From: Methanobacteriota archaeon
GTDB lineage: Archaea > Thermoplasmatota > Thermoplasmata > RBG-16-68-12
Length of the DNA: 40,561 nt
NCBI GenBank assembly: GCA_005879065.1
Contig: VBLU01000006.1
Location: 1 to 40,561 of the forward strand
Direction: 5' to 3'
Numbering within the stretch: position 1 is the first letter of the stretch; each line of letters opens with the position of its first letter. Shown here one piece after another: positions 28,980 to 38,808 of this stretch. Under the pieces are notes generated by a model. It had not been told where the DNA came from. It was given only the letters and a program-made list of their open reading frames with translations, and did no database searches. Both the position numbers and the translations under genes were made by a program.

Positions 28980-30508
28980 GCAATCAACCTCTTCTTAGCG
29001 TTTTGCATGGAACGGGCCACCGTCTCGAAGAAATCCGCCTGCGGCGCCCGCCGCCGGATGTGGACCGGGATCGAGAGGGGTGGTTCTCCCGGCGTTCCAC
29101 TCCGCTCCCGTGACAGCGTCACGTCCTGGAGCGGGATCAGCTTGAACTCCGGATACCCGTTCGCGAAGGAGAACTGGAGGCCATAGAATCCCGTGCGCGG
29201 CTTCACGCCATAGAAGACGAGCGTGCCCCAGCGCGTCGTGAGCACGAGGTGGATCTGGGAGATGTTCGCGACCTTCTCCGTGAGCTCCAGGTTCGGCCGG
29301 GCGAGGACGGACTGAATGTCCTTGTTCACGGCGACGCGGGCCGCCACCGTTGCGAGGAAGTCCATGACCCCTTGCCCGTAGAAGTTCTCGACGGTGTCCA
29401 GGGCCATCAGTTTCCAGACGATCTTTCCCTGATTCTTGAACTTCCCATAGACCTCGAGCCACATCTCAAAGTCCTTCGCCATGTCCAACGAGAACTTGAT
29501 CGCGACGGGGTCTTCGACGCGGTCCGTCGTGAAGACGCGCATGTTCGCGTCGTACATGTCTTCCGCCAGGAACTGCGTCGCGAAGAGCCGCGACCGCTTC
29601 GGATCGAAATCGCTGTACGGGAACATCATCACCGCGTTGCCCGTCGCGAGGAAATTCAGGAGGGCGGTCAGGGGCACGTAGACCTGGGCCTCGAACGGGA
29701 CGTCGCCCCGCATCTCCAGCAAGACCGTCGAACCGCGGGCGACGCCGCCGCCCAGGAGGGCATCGAGGTCTCGGCTCCCCGTGGACATGTGGGTCTCCGT
29801 GTTGTGGACCGGGCGGAACTCCGCCGTCTCCTCCGGGAGCTTGAAGTTGAACGGCTCCAGGTACTGGAACCGTCCTCCCGCGAGGGTGAACAGGTACTGG
29901 TCCTGGCGGATGGGGACGCCGCGGAGCTTTCGGATCTCCAACTCTCGCAGCCGCCGGTCGTCGATCACTTTCTGACGGAGGATCAGGATCGCGTCCGCGA
30001 GCTGGTCCAGGGTCGTGTTCGCCTCCGAGTGTTCGCTCACCAGGATGAGACGCGCCCCCGTTTCCTCGAGGACGGCCATCAGAGACTGCTCGACCTTCAT
30101 CCGCGCTTCCGCGGGGATGTAGTCCGAAATTCCCTCCCAGGAGTCGAGGACGACGAGCGGATTCTCCATGCTCGACAACAGGTCGTGGAGCCCGGAGATC
30201 ACCTTGTGCCCGACGACGAACTGGGTCGGATCGAACTCGAGGGTCGAGAAAAACTGCACGTTCGGTTCCGCGGCCAATTTCGGGAAGAGGGCATGCTGAA
30301 ATGAAAGCTTCTCTGGATACGTCCGTGTCGAAATATGGACAGAATCGCCTTCGGAGTGCAGGAGCGCCATGAGCTCCAAGGCGAGGTTGGTCTTGCCGGT
30401 GCCCGCGTCTCCCTTGACGAGGAGGATGTACCCCTTGCGGCGGAGGACCGCTTCCAATTCCGGCGGTACCGATCGCAACTGAGTCGTCGACTCGTTATTC
30501 TCAATCAT
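28976..30508 (-). CDS. GvpD/KaiC-like tandem RecA-fold protein with degenerate second P-loop
   Basis: Domain 1 GYILLVKGDAGTGKTNLALEL...NPLVVLDSWEG; domain 2 STGSRDLDALLGGGVARGSTVLLEMRGDVPFEAQ lacks GKT. 4-nt overlap with the next gene. Confidence 0.8.
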   Translation of the reverse strand: MIENNESTTQLRSVPPELEAVLRRKGYILLVKGDAGTGKTNLALELMALLHSEGDSVHISTRTYPEKLSFQHALFPKLAAEPNVQFFSTLEFDPTQFVVGHKVISGLHDLLSSMENPLVVLDSWEGISDYIPAEARMKVEQSLMAVLEETGARLILVSEHSEANTTLDQLADAILILRQKVIDDRRLRELEIRKLRGVPIRQDQYLFTLAGGRFQYLEPFNFKLPEETAEFRPVHNTETHMSTGSRDLDALLGGGVARGSTVLLEMRGDVPFEAQVYVPLTALLNFLATGNAVMMFPYSDFDPKRSRLFATQFLAEDMYDANMRVFTTDRVEDPVAIKFSLDMAKDFEMWLEVYGKFKNQGKIVWKLMALDTVENFYGQGVMDFLATVAARVAVNKDIQSVLARPNLELTEKVANISQIHLVLTTRWGTLVFYGVKPRTGFYGLQFSFANGYPEFKLIPLQDVTLSRERSGTPGEPPLSIPVHIRRRAPQADFFETVARSMQNAKKRLIA

Positions 30509-30668
30509 CTACCGCGTCGACCTCCCGCAGCGCCTGAATACATGAACGAGGACCACTTAAAAGCTTGTAGTAACCTTGTGGTCACCCCCCTCGTGCAAGC
30601 CGCGTTGTCCGCGGCCGGAACACGCACGATCGGATGAATGCACTGAAATCGACCTGATTCATTGGAAC

Positions 30669-30675
30669 TTATAAA
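30669..30675 (+). promoter_or_regulatory. TATA box for the 30704 gene
   Basis: TTATAAA 29-35 nt upstream of ATG 30704; implies a leaderless or near-leaderless transcript. Confidence 0.55.
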
Positions 30676-30703
30676 CCGGGGATAGATTCTGAATAGGCAC
30701 ACA

Positions 30704-31360
30704 ATGGACATACCGTGGCGGAGTACCGTTCTGTTCATCGTCGCGGTCGCCGGAATCCTCTTCGCCGTCGCGACCCGGAGCCTGGTCGTCCTCCAGGGCC
30801 TCACGATGATTGCCTTCGCCATCCTCGGGGTGCTCGCGGTCGTCCTGGTCCGACGCGGCGCCCGTTCGATCCCCTCGGATCCGAGGCTTGCGCGCGTGGC
30901 CGACCGCCTTCGGGAGCTGCGTCGTCTCGCCGCCTCGGCCCGGCAGGATTCCCTGGAGCACCTGGACGGGGGCCGGCAAACGATCAACGTGTATCCGTGG
31001 CCGGAAGAGGAGGACGTGGTGCGCGTGGAAGACCACGCCATGGCCCGCCGGCTCGCGCAGCGGCTCGCGCCTCCGGCCCCAGACACCGCGGTTGATGGCC
31101 GCCATTCGGCCCACCACGAAACCTTCGCGGAACTGCTTCGCGAAGGGGAGGACCTTCGCGCCCTCGGTCGGCTCCTGAAGCTCGACCTGAACGCGTACGG
31201 GAGTCAACTCGCGAAAGGCCTCGCGGCCGCCCGCGCGGGGCGGTTCGAGCAATGCGGTCTGTACCTGCAGGTGGCGAACGAACGGCTTCGATTCCAGGTG
31301 CACGCGGCCCTCGCCGAGGAATTGCTCAGCCTTCGAACGCCTTCCTATGAACAACGTTGA
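30704..31360 (+). CDS. Two-TM membrane protein with cytoplasmic helical domain
   Basis: MDIPWRSTVLFIVAVAGILFAVATRSLVVLQGLTMIAFAILGVLAVVLVRRG followed by a soluble helical region. Confidence 0.65.
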   Translation: MDIPWRSTVLFIVAVAGILFAVATRSLVVLQGLTMIAFAILGVLAVVLVRRGARSIPSDPRLARVADRLRELRRLAASARQDSLEHLDGGRQTINVYPWPEEEDVVRVEDHAMARRLAQRLAPPAPDTAVDGRHSAHHETFAELLREGEDLRALGRLLKLDLNAYGSQLAKGLAAARAGRFEQCGLYLQVANERLRFQVHAALAEELLSLRTPSYEQR

Positions 31361-31789
31361 GCGGCCCCCTTTGTAGCGGTCGAAATGCCGACGTTTTCGA
31401 CGAACATCCACACGGTGCGGAACGGCCTGAAACGCAATTCCATGTGGGCTGGATTTCGGACGGTTCTCGGGAAAGAGTGATTCCGCGCGGCCGCATTCGA
31501 CGCGGACGGCCTTCGCCGCCAGGGGTGACTTGCCAAAGGGGCAGCTATTGACAGGACCTTCGGAATCGAAGGTGTGAGTGGGGCTGTTATGGGTGCGACT
31601 TAGGTCCTCGTGCCGAGAGCTCACGCAGTGAACGGCCGGCGCGTTCGGACACGTCCACCCAGCCTCCTCTTTTTCTCGACAAGGCTTCATTCAACGGCAC
31701 CGATCTCGTCGTCCGACGAAGTGCCAAGTCAGGGCGAATGCGCCGATTCACGGTGTTTGAACGGTTCACGGAGGAATAGCGTCCCGCGG

Positions 31790-32272
31790 TCAGGGCGACG
31801 GTTCCGGCTGTGGAGTGAACGCGCCGCTGAGCCGCAGGTAGAGGAACACCGGCTCCCCCAACTTCGCCACGGTCTGCCCGTGGTCCGTGAGCGAATAAGC
31901 GACCCGCGGCGGCCGCGTGGGCTTCACGTCCCTCCGGATCAGGCCGGTTTCCTGCATCCGGGTGAGCTTGCTCGAGAGGACGCGCGAACTGATCCGGCCG
32001 AGCCCTCGACGGATCTCCTGGAACCCGGCGGACTGGCGCATGTACAGGAGGGTGAGGATGTCCAGGGACCACTTGCCGAAAACGGTGCGAGAGATCTCTG
32101 CGTTCGCGGCCGAGGGGTCGAACACGGCGGCGGAGCCGCCGTTCCAGCCGACGTCGCGGACGATCTCTCGGGAGAATCGGGAGCAGGTATCGACGAGATC
32201 GGAGAAGCGGCGCTCGAGTCTCTCTGCCTGCGAGTCGACGCGTGCCTCGGTCTGTTCGGGTCGTGCGAGCAT
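31790..32272 (-). CDS. HxlR-family winged-helix transcriptional regulator
   Basis: FGKWSLDILTLLYMRQSAGFQEIRRGLGRISSRVLSSKLTRMQETGLIRRDV. Confidence 0.85.
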   Translation of the reverse strand: MLARPEQTEARVDSQAERLERRFSDLVDTCSRFSREIVRDVGWNGGSAAVFDPSAANAEISRTVFGKWSLDILTLLYMRQSAGFQEIRRGLGRISSRVLSSKLTRMQETGLIRRDVKPTRPPRVAYSLTDHGQTVAKLGEPVFLYLRLSGAFTPQPEPSP

Positions 32273-32415
32273 CTACCGGACCAACATCCCTCACTGCGGG
32301 AATTGGATACTAAGCCGTATGTGATGACTTGTGTTCATCTTGATTATCGACGCCGCTCTTTGTTACCGAAAGGATACGGGGCCTACAAATCAGCGTTGGA
32401 CAAACCCCCGGAGGA

Positions 32416-34221
32416 ATGGCACGACCGCCCCCGGGCCGTCCTATGACGCGCGGAACGACCTGCCCGCAGCGTCCTTTTGCGGCCACCCTGGGACTCGTCC
32501 TGGGCCTCACTCTCGCAGCCCTCCTGCCGCTCGTCCTCGCGCAGCCGGCCAAGGCCGCCAACGTTTCAATCAACCTCTTCGCCAACGCTTTCGGCTGGAA
32601 CATCACGTCCGGGGAGGAGACCAACCCCGGGCCAACTTTCGTTGTGTACCACAATGACCAGATTACCGTCACGCTCACGAGCGACGACGGGCTTCCGCAT
32701 GGGTTATGGATTGACTACAGCGGCGATGGAATACAGAATAGCGAAGATTACCTCTCCCCGAAGACGTCGGTTACCCAGAACCCCATCACGTTCTCCTTCC
32801 TCGCGGACCACGTCGGCCAGTACACGTACGCCGATCAGGTCATCCCGCTGAACACCGGCCAGTGGTCGACCCACGATAACGGCGCCCCTTCGGCGACCAT
32901 CCGTGCACCGGTGCTCGGGGCATCGTGGACCGGCGGCAAGGCCCATGACATCTCCTTCAACCTCACCGACCCCGACGGAGATCCGATGACGTACAACCTC
33001 ACGTACAGCTACGGCGGGCGAGCGAGCCAATCGATCCGTAGTTCCACCCCGGCAAGCGGGAATCCAAATGTCGTCTCCTGGACCCCCACGGGATTCAGTG
33101 CGACGGACACGGTCCTGCACCTGGATGTGCTCGATTCACGGGGCGCACCGGCCCATGTGGACTCCGCCCCGTTTGAGGTGGACTCCACGCCTCCAACCAT
33201 CGCGTCGTCCTCGCCCCTCTCCGACGCGGTGAGCGTGGACCGGAACACGCTGATCCAGGTCAATTGGTCCGAGGCGATGAACGAGTCTACGACCGGTGCC
33301 GCGAACGCGTTCGGAGTGCGCGGCTCCGGAGGACCCTGGCTCACGGGGACCGTCGCATGGTCGCCCGATGCGACGCAATTCACCTTCCGACCATCGGGTA
33401 CCTTGGCCGATGGGACGGTCTACGAGGTCCACGTGAACAGCACGGCCACGGACCATTCCGATCCGGGCAATCCCTACGCCGGTTCCATGTGGAGGTTCTC
33501 GACGGGATCGACGGCGGACCGGACTCCGCCTTCCATCCTCGCGATGGCAGCCGATCCGTCGGTCCAGGTCGTGGACGGGTTCGTGAACCTGACCACGGAC
33601 GTGCAGGACAACGTGGGTATCCTCACCGTGACCGCGTCCGTCCGCGGACCCGGGTTCGACCAGAATCTCACGATGGTGCACGCATCCGGGACGCGGTGGT
33701 ACGTGAATCGCACTTACAGCGCGGTAGGCCACTACGCCTTCACGGTCTGGGCCACGGACCGCTCCGGGAACGTACGCTCGCAGACCGCGGGCTTCGACAT
33801 GTCACCGCCGGGATCGGGGAGCGTCCCCGCCCCGTTGTACGTGAACGTGTCGATGACGGACGGGGTCGTCGACGTGACGTGGAGCCCGGTCTCGTCCCCG
33901 ACGTTGGCCGGCTATTACGTCTATCGAGGGAACGGCACCGCGGGTCAGTACACGCGACTCACGATCACGCCGATCCCGAAGGCGGCACCGACCGTGTACC
34001 GCGACTCGAGCGTCCAGCCGGGGCATACCTATTTCTACACCGTGACATCTGTGAACACGACGGGCGCGGAATCCGGGTACGCGCAGGCGATCTCGGTGAC
34101 GATCCCGCCGTACACGACCCCTCCCCTCTTCGACCCGGTTCCATGGGCCGTCGCCGGGGTGACGTTGGGCGTGATCTTGGGGGCACTCTATGGCATGGTA
34201 TGGCGACGCCGACCCGCGTGA
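32416..34221 (+). CDS. Secreted surface protein: cupredoxin-like N-terminal domain, Ig-like (Big_5) and FN3-like domains, C-terminal TM
   Basis: Signal peptide; GLPHGLWIDYSGDGI; PPTIASSSPLSDAVSVDRNTLIQVNWSEAMNEST; FN3-like VDVTWSPVSSPTLAGYYVYRG; C-terminal TM. Confidence 0.8.
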   Translation: MARPPPGRPMTRGTTCPQRPFAATLGLVLGLTLAALLPLVLAQPAKAANVSINLFANAFGWNITSGEETNPGPTFVVYHNDQITVTLTSDDGLPHGLWIDYSGDGIQNSEDYLSPKTSVTQNPITFSFLADHVGQYTYADQVIPLNTGQWSTHDNGAPSATIRAPVLGASWTGGKAHDISFNLTDPDGDPMTYNLTYSYGGRASQSIRSSTPASGNPNVVSWTPTGFSATDTVLHLDVLDSRGAPAHVDSAPFEVDSTPPTIASSSPLSDAVSVDRNTLIQVNWSEAMNESTTGAANAFGVRGSGGPWLTGTVAWSPDATQFTFRPSGTLADGTVYEVHVNSTATDHSDPGNPYAGSMWRFSTGSTADRTPPSILAMAADPSVQVVDGFVNLTTDVQDNVGILTVTASVRGPGFDQNLTMVHASGTRWYVNRTYSAVGHYAFTVWATDRSGNVRSQTAGFDMSPPGSGSVPAPLYVNVSMTDGVVDVTWSPVSSPTLAGYYVYRGNGTAGQYTRLTITPIPKAAPTVYRDSSVQPGHTYFYTVTSVNTTGAESGYAQAISVTIPPYTTPPLFDPVPWAVAGVTLGVILGALYGMVWRRRPA

Positions 34222-35071
34222 CGAGCGTGCCTCGTTCGAGGCGACGGGAAGCAGCCGCCTGTGGCCTTTCGTCCTGACCGTCTTCTTCGGCATCCTCTTC
34301 GCGGGCATCGCAGACCTGGCTTGGCTGACGGCGACCGGAACGAACGCGCCCTGGTTCACCTCGGCGGTCTCTGCCCAAGTGTACACGGCGACGCTGTCGA
34401 CAGCCACGATTGCGACCCTGATCCTGGCCTCCCTCGCGGCGAGCAAACTCACCCTCCTCGAGTCAAGGGCCCGGGCGACCTTGGCCCGAAAGATCGACGA
34501 AGGCGCGGGCGGTCCGCGGATCCCGGTCGAGGCCCCCCGCTCGGTCGTCCTCGCCCCGAGCGAAAACCCGCGGGCGGAGGGGCTCGATCAGATCCTCTCG
34601 GAGCTCGAACGGTTCGCGGAGGGTCCCATGGTCGCGGTCCGGGACCGGCAGACCGGAAGTCCCATTCCGAGGCCCCTCCCCCAGTCAGACCAGCGGTTGG
34701 TGGTAGCCGGGCAGGCACGGGTGTTGCCGCGGGTGACCCGGGCCGCACTCCGGCGGGCGCGCGGACTCGTCTGGCAGACTGTCGCCGGACCCTTGGCCGT
34801 GCTCCTCATCTTCATCTCCGCCGCGGGTGCGATGTTGCCCGGCTCCGGCTCATTCGCCCAGACCCACTTCCAGCTCAATACGGGTCTCATCCTCTTCCTC
34901 GGGTACGGCTGGCCCTTCCTCGTCGCGTGGTCCATCGCGGCCATCGCGCTCCTGCACGTCCTGGTCCGTGCGGATTCGGTCGAGAATCTGGCTCCGGACC
35001 CGATGTCCCCCGGCGATGTGGCGAGCGACCGATCCACGCGGAGAGGGAACGCGCTGTACGACCGGCGATAA
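34190..35071 (+). CDS. Membrane protein with two separated TM hairpins, unknown function
   Basis: Overlaps the previous gene by 32 nt on the same strand, consistent with coupling; four hydrophobic segments. Confidence 0.6.
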   Translation: MAWYGDADPRDERASFEATGSSRLWPFVLTVFFGILFAGIADLAWLTATGTNAPWFTSAVSAQVYTATLSTATIATLILASLAASKLTLLESRARATLARKIDEGAGGPRIPVEAPRSVVLAPSENPRAEGLDQILSELERFAEGPMVAVRDRQTGSPIPRPLPQSDQRLVVAGQARVLPRVTRAALRRARGLVWQTVAGPLAVLLIFISAAGAMLPGSGSFAQTHFQLNTGLILFLGYGWPFLVAWSIAAIALLHVLVRADSVENLAPDPMSPGDVASDRSTRRGNALYDRR

Positions 35072-35256
35072 TCCGGCCTGACCCCGGCATGCACGGGCGA
35101 GGCCGGGAACAAGCGTGAAGCGAAACACACCGGAGTGCTTCCCCCTGGCGGTTTCATCGTCCAGACTATTCCCGGGCCTTGAAGGGCCCCGCCGACAATT
35201 GTGTGCGAGAGCCTTCATCTGGGGCGCTCTCGACGTGGGATAGGAGAGGGGAACGA

Positions 35257-36561
35257 ATGGGAGGAGAGACCGCGGAACTGGAACAGGATTGGCGGAGCTC
35301 GGAACGCTGGGCGGGCATCGTACGGCCGTACGGGGCCGCGGACGTCGATCGGCTGCGCGGTTCGATCCCGATCCGGCACACCCTCGCGGAGCTCGGGGCC
35401 GAACGGCTCTGGGAGCTCCTCCGGACGGAAGACTACGTCCAGGCCCTCGGGGCCCTCACCGGAAACCACGCGATCCAGCAGGTCCGCGCAGGACTCCGTG
35501 CGATTTACCTGAGCGGATGGCAGGTCGCGGCGGACGGCAACGACGCGGGTCAGATGTACCCCGATCTGAGCCTGTACCCGGCCGACAGTGTGCCGAACGT
35601 CGTGCGACGGATCAACAACGCACTGCGTCGGGAGGACGAGAAGCAGCACATGGCCGGCAAGGACGACATCCACTGGTTCGCGCCGATCGTGGCCGACGCG
35701 GAGGCCGGCTTCGGCGGATCGCTCCATGCGTTCGAGATCACGAAGGCGATGATCGAGGCCGGGGCGGCCGGAGTCCACTTCGAGGACCAGCTCGCCGCCG
35801 CGAAGAAGTGCGGACATCTCGGAGGCAAGGTGGTCGTTCCTACGGGGGAGTTCATCCAGAAACTCGTCGCGGCTCGTCTGGCTTCGGACGTCATGGGAGT
35901 GCCGACGGTCCTGGTCGCTCGGACGGACGCGAACAGTGCGCGCCTGGTGACGAGTGATGCAGACCCAAGGGACCATGCGTTCCTCACGGGAGAAAGGACC
36001 GCGGAAGGGTTCTTCCGCATGGAGGGCGGACTCTCGGCGGCGATCGCTCGCGGTCTCGCGTACGCCCCGTACGCCGACATGCTGTGGTGCGAAACATCGT
36101 CGCCCGATCTCGAGGAGGCCCGTGCCTTCGCCGACGCCATCCACGCCCGTTTTCCGGGGAAGATCCTCGCCTACAACTGCTCATCGTCCTTCAACTGGCG
36201 GAAAAAACTGGGTGCCTCCGCGATCGCGACCTTCCAGTCCGAACTCGCCCGAATGGGCTACCGCTTCCAATTCGTCACGCTCGCGGGTTTCCACACGCTG
36301 AACCTGTCCATGTTCGAGCTTGCGATGGATTACAAAGACCGCGGGATGTCCGCGTACGCGGAACTGCAAGACAAGGAGTTCGCTGCCCGCGAAAGAGGGT
36401 ATAGCGCGATCGAGCACCAGGCGTTTGTCGGGACGGAATACTTCGACGAAGTGGGCCAGGTGATCTCGGGTAGAACCTCGTCCACCCTCTCCATGGAAGG
36501 CTCGACGGAACGGGAGCAGGTGGCCATCGCACCGCAAACGAAACGCGTTGCGTCCTCGTAA
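35257..36561 (+). CDS. aceA: Isocitrate lyase
   Basis: Active-site signature [49 protein letters not shown] at 35257. Confidence 0.93.
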   Translation: MGGETAELEQDWRSSERWAGIVRPYGAADVDRLRGSIPIRHTLAELGAERLWELLRTEDYVQALGALTGNHAIQQVRAGLRAIYLSGWQVAADGNDAGQMYPDLSLYPADSVPNVVRRINNALRREDEKQHMAGKDDIHWFAPIVADAEAGFGGSLHAFEITKAMIEAGAAGVHFEDQLAAAKKCGHLGGKVVVPTGEFIQKLVAARLASDVMGVPTVLVARTDANSARLVTSDADPRDHAFLTGERTAEGFFRMEGGLSAAIARGLAYAPYADMLWCETSSPDLEEARAFADAIHARFPGKILAYNCSSSFNWRKKLGASAIATFQSELARMGYRFQFVTLAGFHTLNLSMFELAMDYKDRGMSAYAELQDKEFAARERGYSAIEHQAFVGTEYFDEVGQVISGRTSSTLSMEGSTEREQVAIAPQTKRVASS

Positions 36562-36785
36562 GCCCGCGGATCTCCTCGTCATCGCAACGGACGGATGGAG
36601 ATCGTCTAGAGGTACTGCCCGAAACATCGCAACTGCGGAGAGATCGGCCCCCATCGGATGCGAAGAGGGTGGGTCAGCTCCCGACCGGCGGAACGAGGTC
36701 TCGCTGCCCTTTTGCTGGATCCACGGACTCAGGAGGAAATGGCTCCAAAAGGCTTTCCCGAGCATCACAACTACACCGGGCAGCC

Positions 36786-37706
36786 ATGCCGCACATCGTG
36801 ATCATCGGGGACCGTGATTCCGGAAAGACCACTTTCCTCGCGCTCCTATACGCGGCCCAGGTGAAATCCGGTGCCACCCGGGCGGATGATTTTCGATTTC
36901 ACGTGGACCTCGCATCGATGGAAGAAATCTCCGAGGTTTTTCAACAATTGATGTCAGGGAGTTTCCCGGATTCCGCCGCGAAGGAAGGAATCAGTGACAT
37001 CAATTTCCATGTGGGCTATCGGAGGTCCAGGCTCGGGATCCTGTCGCGACGGCGGTCGAAGGCCTGGAGCCCGGATACCTCCGCCTCGTTGCACTTCGTT
37101 CTCCTGAGGAATCTGGACGCCGAGATGTCTCGATTTCGCAGCGGCAGTTCCCTCGCGAACGTGAACCTGAGGGACGTGCTCGAGAGCGATGCGATGGTCA
37201 TCTTGGTGGACAGCACAAGGCTGGCCGTCGTCGGCGAAGAGAATCCGCACGGAACGATGAGCAACTACGACGGAGCTGTGGAATCGCTCTTGACGGCCTT
37301 GCAGAGGTCGCGAGCGCGTGGCGACCCGAAGCGCTTCCATCCGATCTTCCTCTTCTCCAAGTTTGACTCCGTCAACAAGAAAGCGCTCCGAAGGGCGAAG
37401 ATCGAAGACGTGCCACCGGGCGTGCGAGAGACGACCCTGAGAGCGGCCTACGCCCGCGCGCTCCTAGACACGAATCTGCCAAAGACAATTGCGAAGATCA
37501 CTAACCGTGAGGTTCAAGGAGTGCGATTCGCCCCACCCTCGTACTTCTTCAGTCGAGTGGCGACCGAAGCCGCGACGGAGAATCTGAGGGACCGGGTTCG
37601 GCTCCTTCGCGGCGATGACGGCGGCTGGGAACTCGACTATTCTGCAGACGAATACCTCGCCCTGCTCGAGCGCCTGCGGACGATCGCCACCGAGGCGGGA
37701 GACTGA
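36786..37706 (+). CDS. P-loop GTPase-like protein A (degenerate G3 motif)
   Basis: MPHIVIIGDRDSGKTTFLALLYAAQVKSG (Walker A); SKFD G4-like; G3 position reads NLDAEM rather than DxxG. Paralogous to the next gene. Confidence 0.75.
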   Translation: MPHIVIIGDRDSGKTTFLALLYAAQVKSGATRADDFRFHVDLASMEEISEVFQQLMSGSFPDSAAKEGISDINFHVGYRRSRLGILSRRRSKAWSPDTSASLHFVLLRNLDAEMSRFRSGSSLANVNLRDVLESDAMVILVDSTRLAVVGEENPHGTMSNYDGAVESLLTALQRSRARGDPKRFHPIFLFSKFDSVNKKALRRAKIEDVPPGVRETTLRAAYARALLDTNLPKTIAKITNREVQGVRFAPPSYFFSRVATEAATENLRDRVRLLRGDDGGWELDYSADEYLALLERLRTIATEAGD

Positions 37707-37789
37707 GCCGTCCCTCCAGGCCCGGTGCTTCCCGCGGGTGATAACGTTGTGATTAGGATTAAGTACGGTTGGGGGGTGATGCACAGAAC

Positions 37790-38797
37790 ATGCCCTGCGC
37801 ACTACTCGGCGACCGCGCCTCAGGGAAGACGACCTTCCTGGGATTGCTCTATTCTGCCCAGGTCAAGTACGGTACCGGCGTGCAGGATGACTTCCGATTC
37901 CACGCGCCGATCGGATCCTTGAACCTGATGTCAGCGGTGTACGAAGGAATGAAGGATGGTCGGTTCCCTAGCGCGACGCTGAAGGAGGAAATCACCGAGC
38001 TCGGTTTCATCTTCGGCTATCTTCGCAAGGTGGTCGGCAAACTGCCCTACTACATCCGGCAACAGAACTGGGCGCGCCCGTTCTCCACCCTCCGATTTTC
38101 CGCCTATGATGTGTCGGGCGAAGATATTGAAGAGTTCATCGAGACCGGGATCGCCTCGAGGCCGTTGATCCAACAGCTTCTGAAGAGCGTCGTCGTCGTG
38201 GTCTTGGTCGACTGCAGCAAGATGACGACCGACATCGACACGCCGGCATACAAGAAAATGCTGCGATACGACAGCACCGTCGCGAAGTTGCTCGTCGCCT
38301 TCCAGACGTACAAGAGGCAGGAGTATGACCGGCTAAAGGATTCGGGGGTCAAGGCCGACGCGCCGAGAATCTACCCCGCCTTTGTCCTCTCCAAGTTCGA
38401 CACCCTCAAGGACGACGTTCTCGCTCGATTGGGCCTCCATCGCGGATTCCCCGAGAACAAGCGCGCACGAAAGGACTACGCAGAGGCCTTGCTCCGAGTC
38501 TTCGTCCCGCAAACCCTGTCCCAGATCCGTGGCGGCAAGATTGCCGGCGTCAGCATGGACAAGGCCGCGTACTTCCTGAGCTGGGTCCGAACGGAACAAC
38601 ACGAGGGCATGGAACCCGTCGGGCAATCGAAGATCGTCCGGACCGGGTTTGCACCGGAAGGCGGCGGCGAGCCCGATTTCTCGTACGACGAGTACGTCGA
38701 GTTCATTGAGCACTTCCGAGACATCGCCCACAAGATTCCCGACGAGGTCCTCGAGGCGGAGAAGTTCCAGGCCCAAGCCCTGGCTCGGGCAGCGTAG
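37790..38797 (+). CDS. P-loop GTPase-like protein B (canonical G3 motif)
   Basis: MPCALLGDRASGKTTFLGLLYSAQVKYG; G3 YDVSG; G4-like SKFD. ATG at 37790 aligned with paralog A. Confidence 0.75.
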   Translation: MPCALLGDRASGKTTFLGLLYSAQVKYGTGVQDDFRFHAPIGSLNLMSAVYEGMKDGRFPSATLKEEITELGFIFGYLRKVVGKLPYYIRQQNWARPFSTLRFSAYDVSGEDIEEFIETGIASRPLIQQLLKSVVVVVLVDCSKMTTDIDTPAYKKMLRYDSTVAKLLVAFQTYKRQEYDRLKDSGVKADAPRIYPAFVLSKFDTLKDDVLARLGLHRGFPENKRARKDYAEALLRVFVPQTLSQIRGGKIAGVSMDKAAYFLSWVRTEQHEGMEPVGQSKIVRTGFAPEGGGEPDFSYDEYVEFIEHFRDIAHKIPDEVLEAEKFQAQALARAA

Positions 38798-38808
38798 CGG
38801 GCGACACC

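Noticed and set aside
29249-30304. 351-aa plus-strand ORF opposite the GvpD/KaiC-like gene
   Set aside because: Antisense shadow with biased composition; the minus-strand gene has clear Walker motifs.
31385-31480. 31-aa plus-strand ORF MPTFSTNIHTVRNGLKRNSMWAGFRTVLGKE, possibly a truncated membrane protease start
   Set aside because: Too short and resemblance too vague to call a pseudogene.
33264-34277. 337-aa plus-strand ORF overlapping the surface protein
   Set aside because: Alternate frame of a well-supported Ig/FN3 surface protein; Arg/Gly-rich and domain-free.
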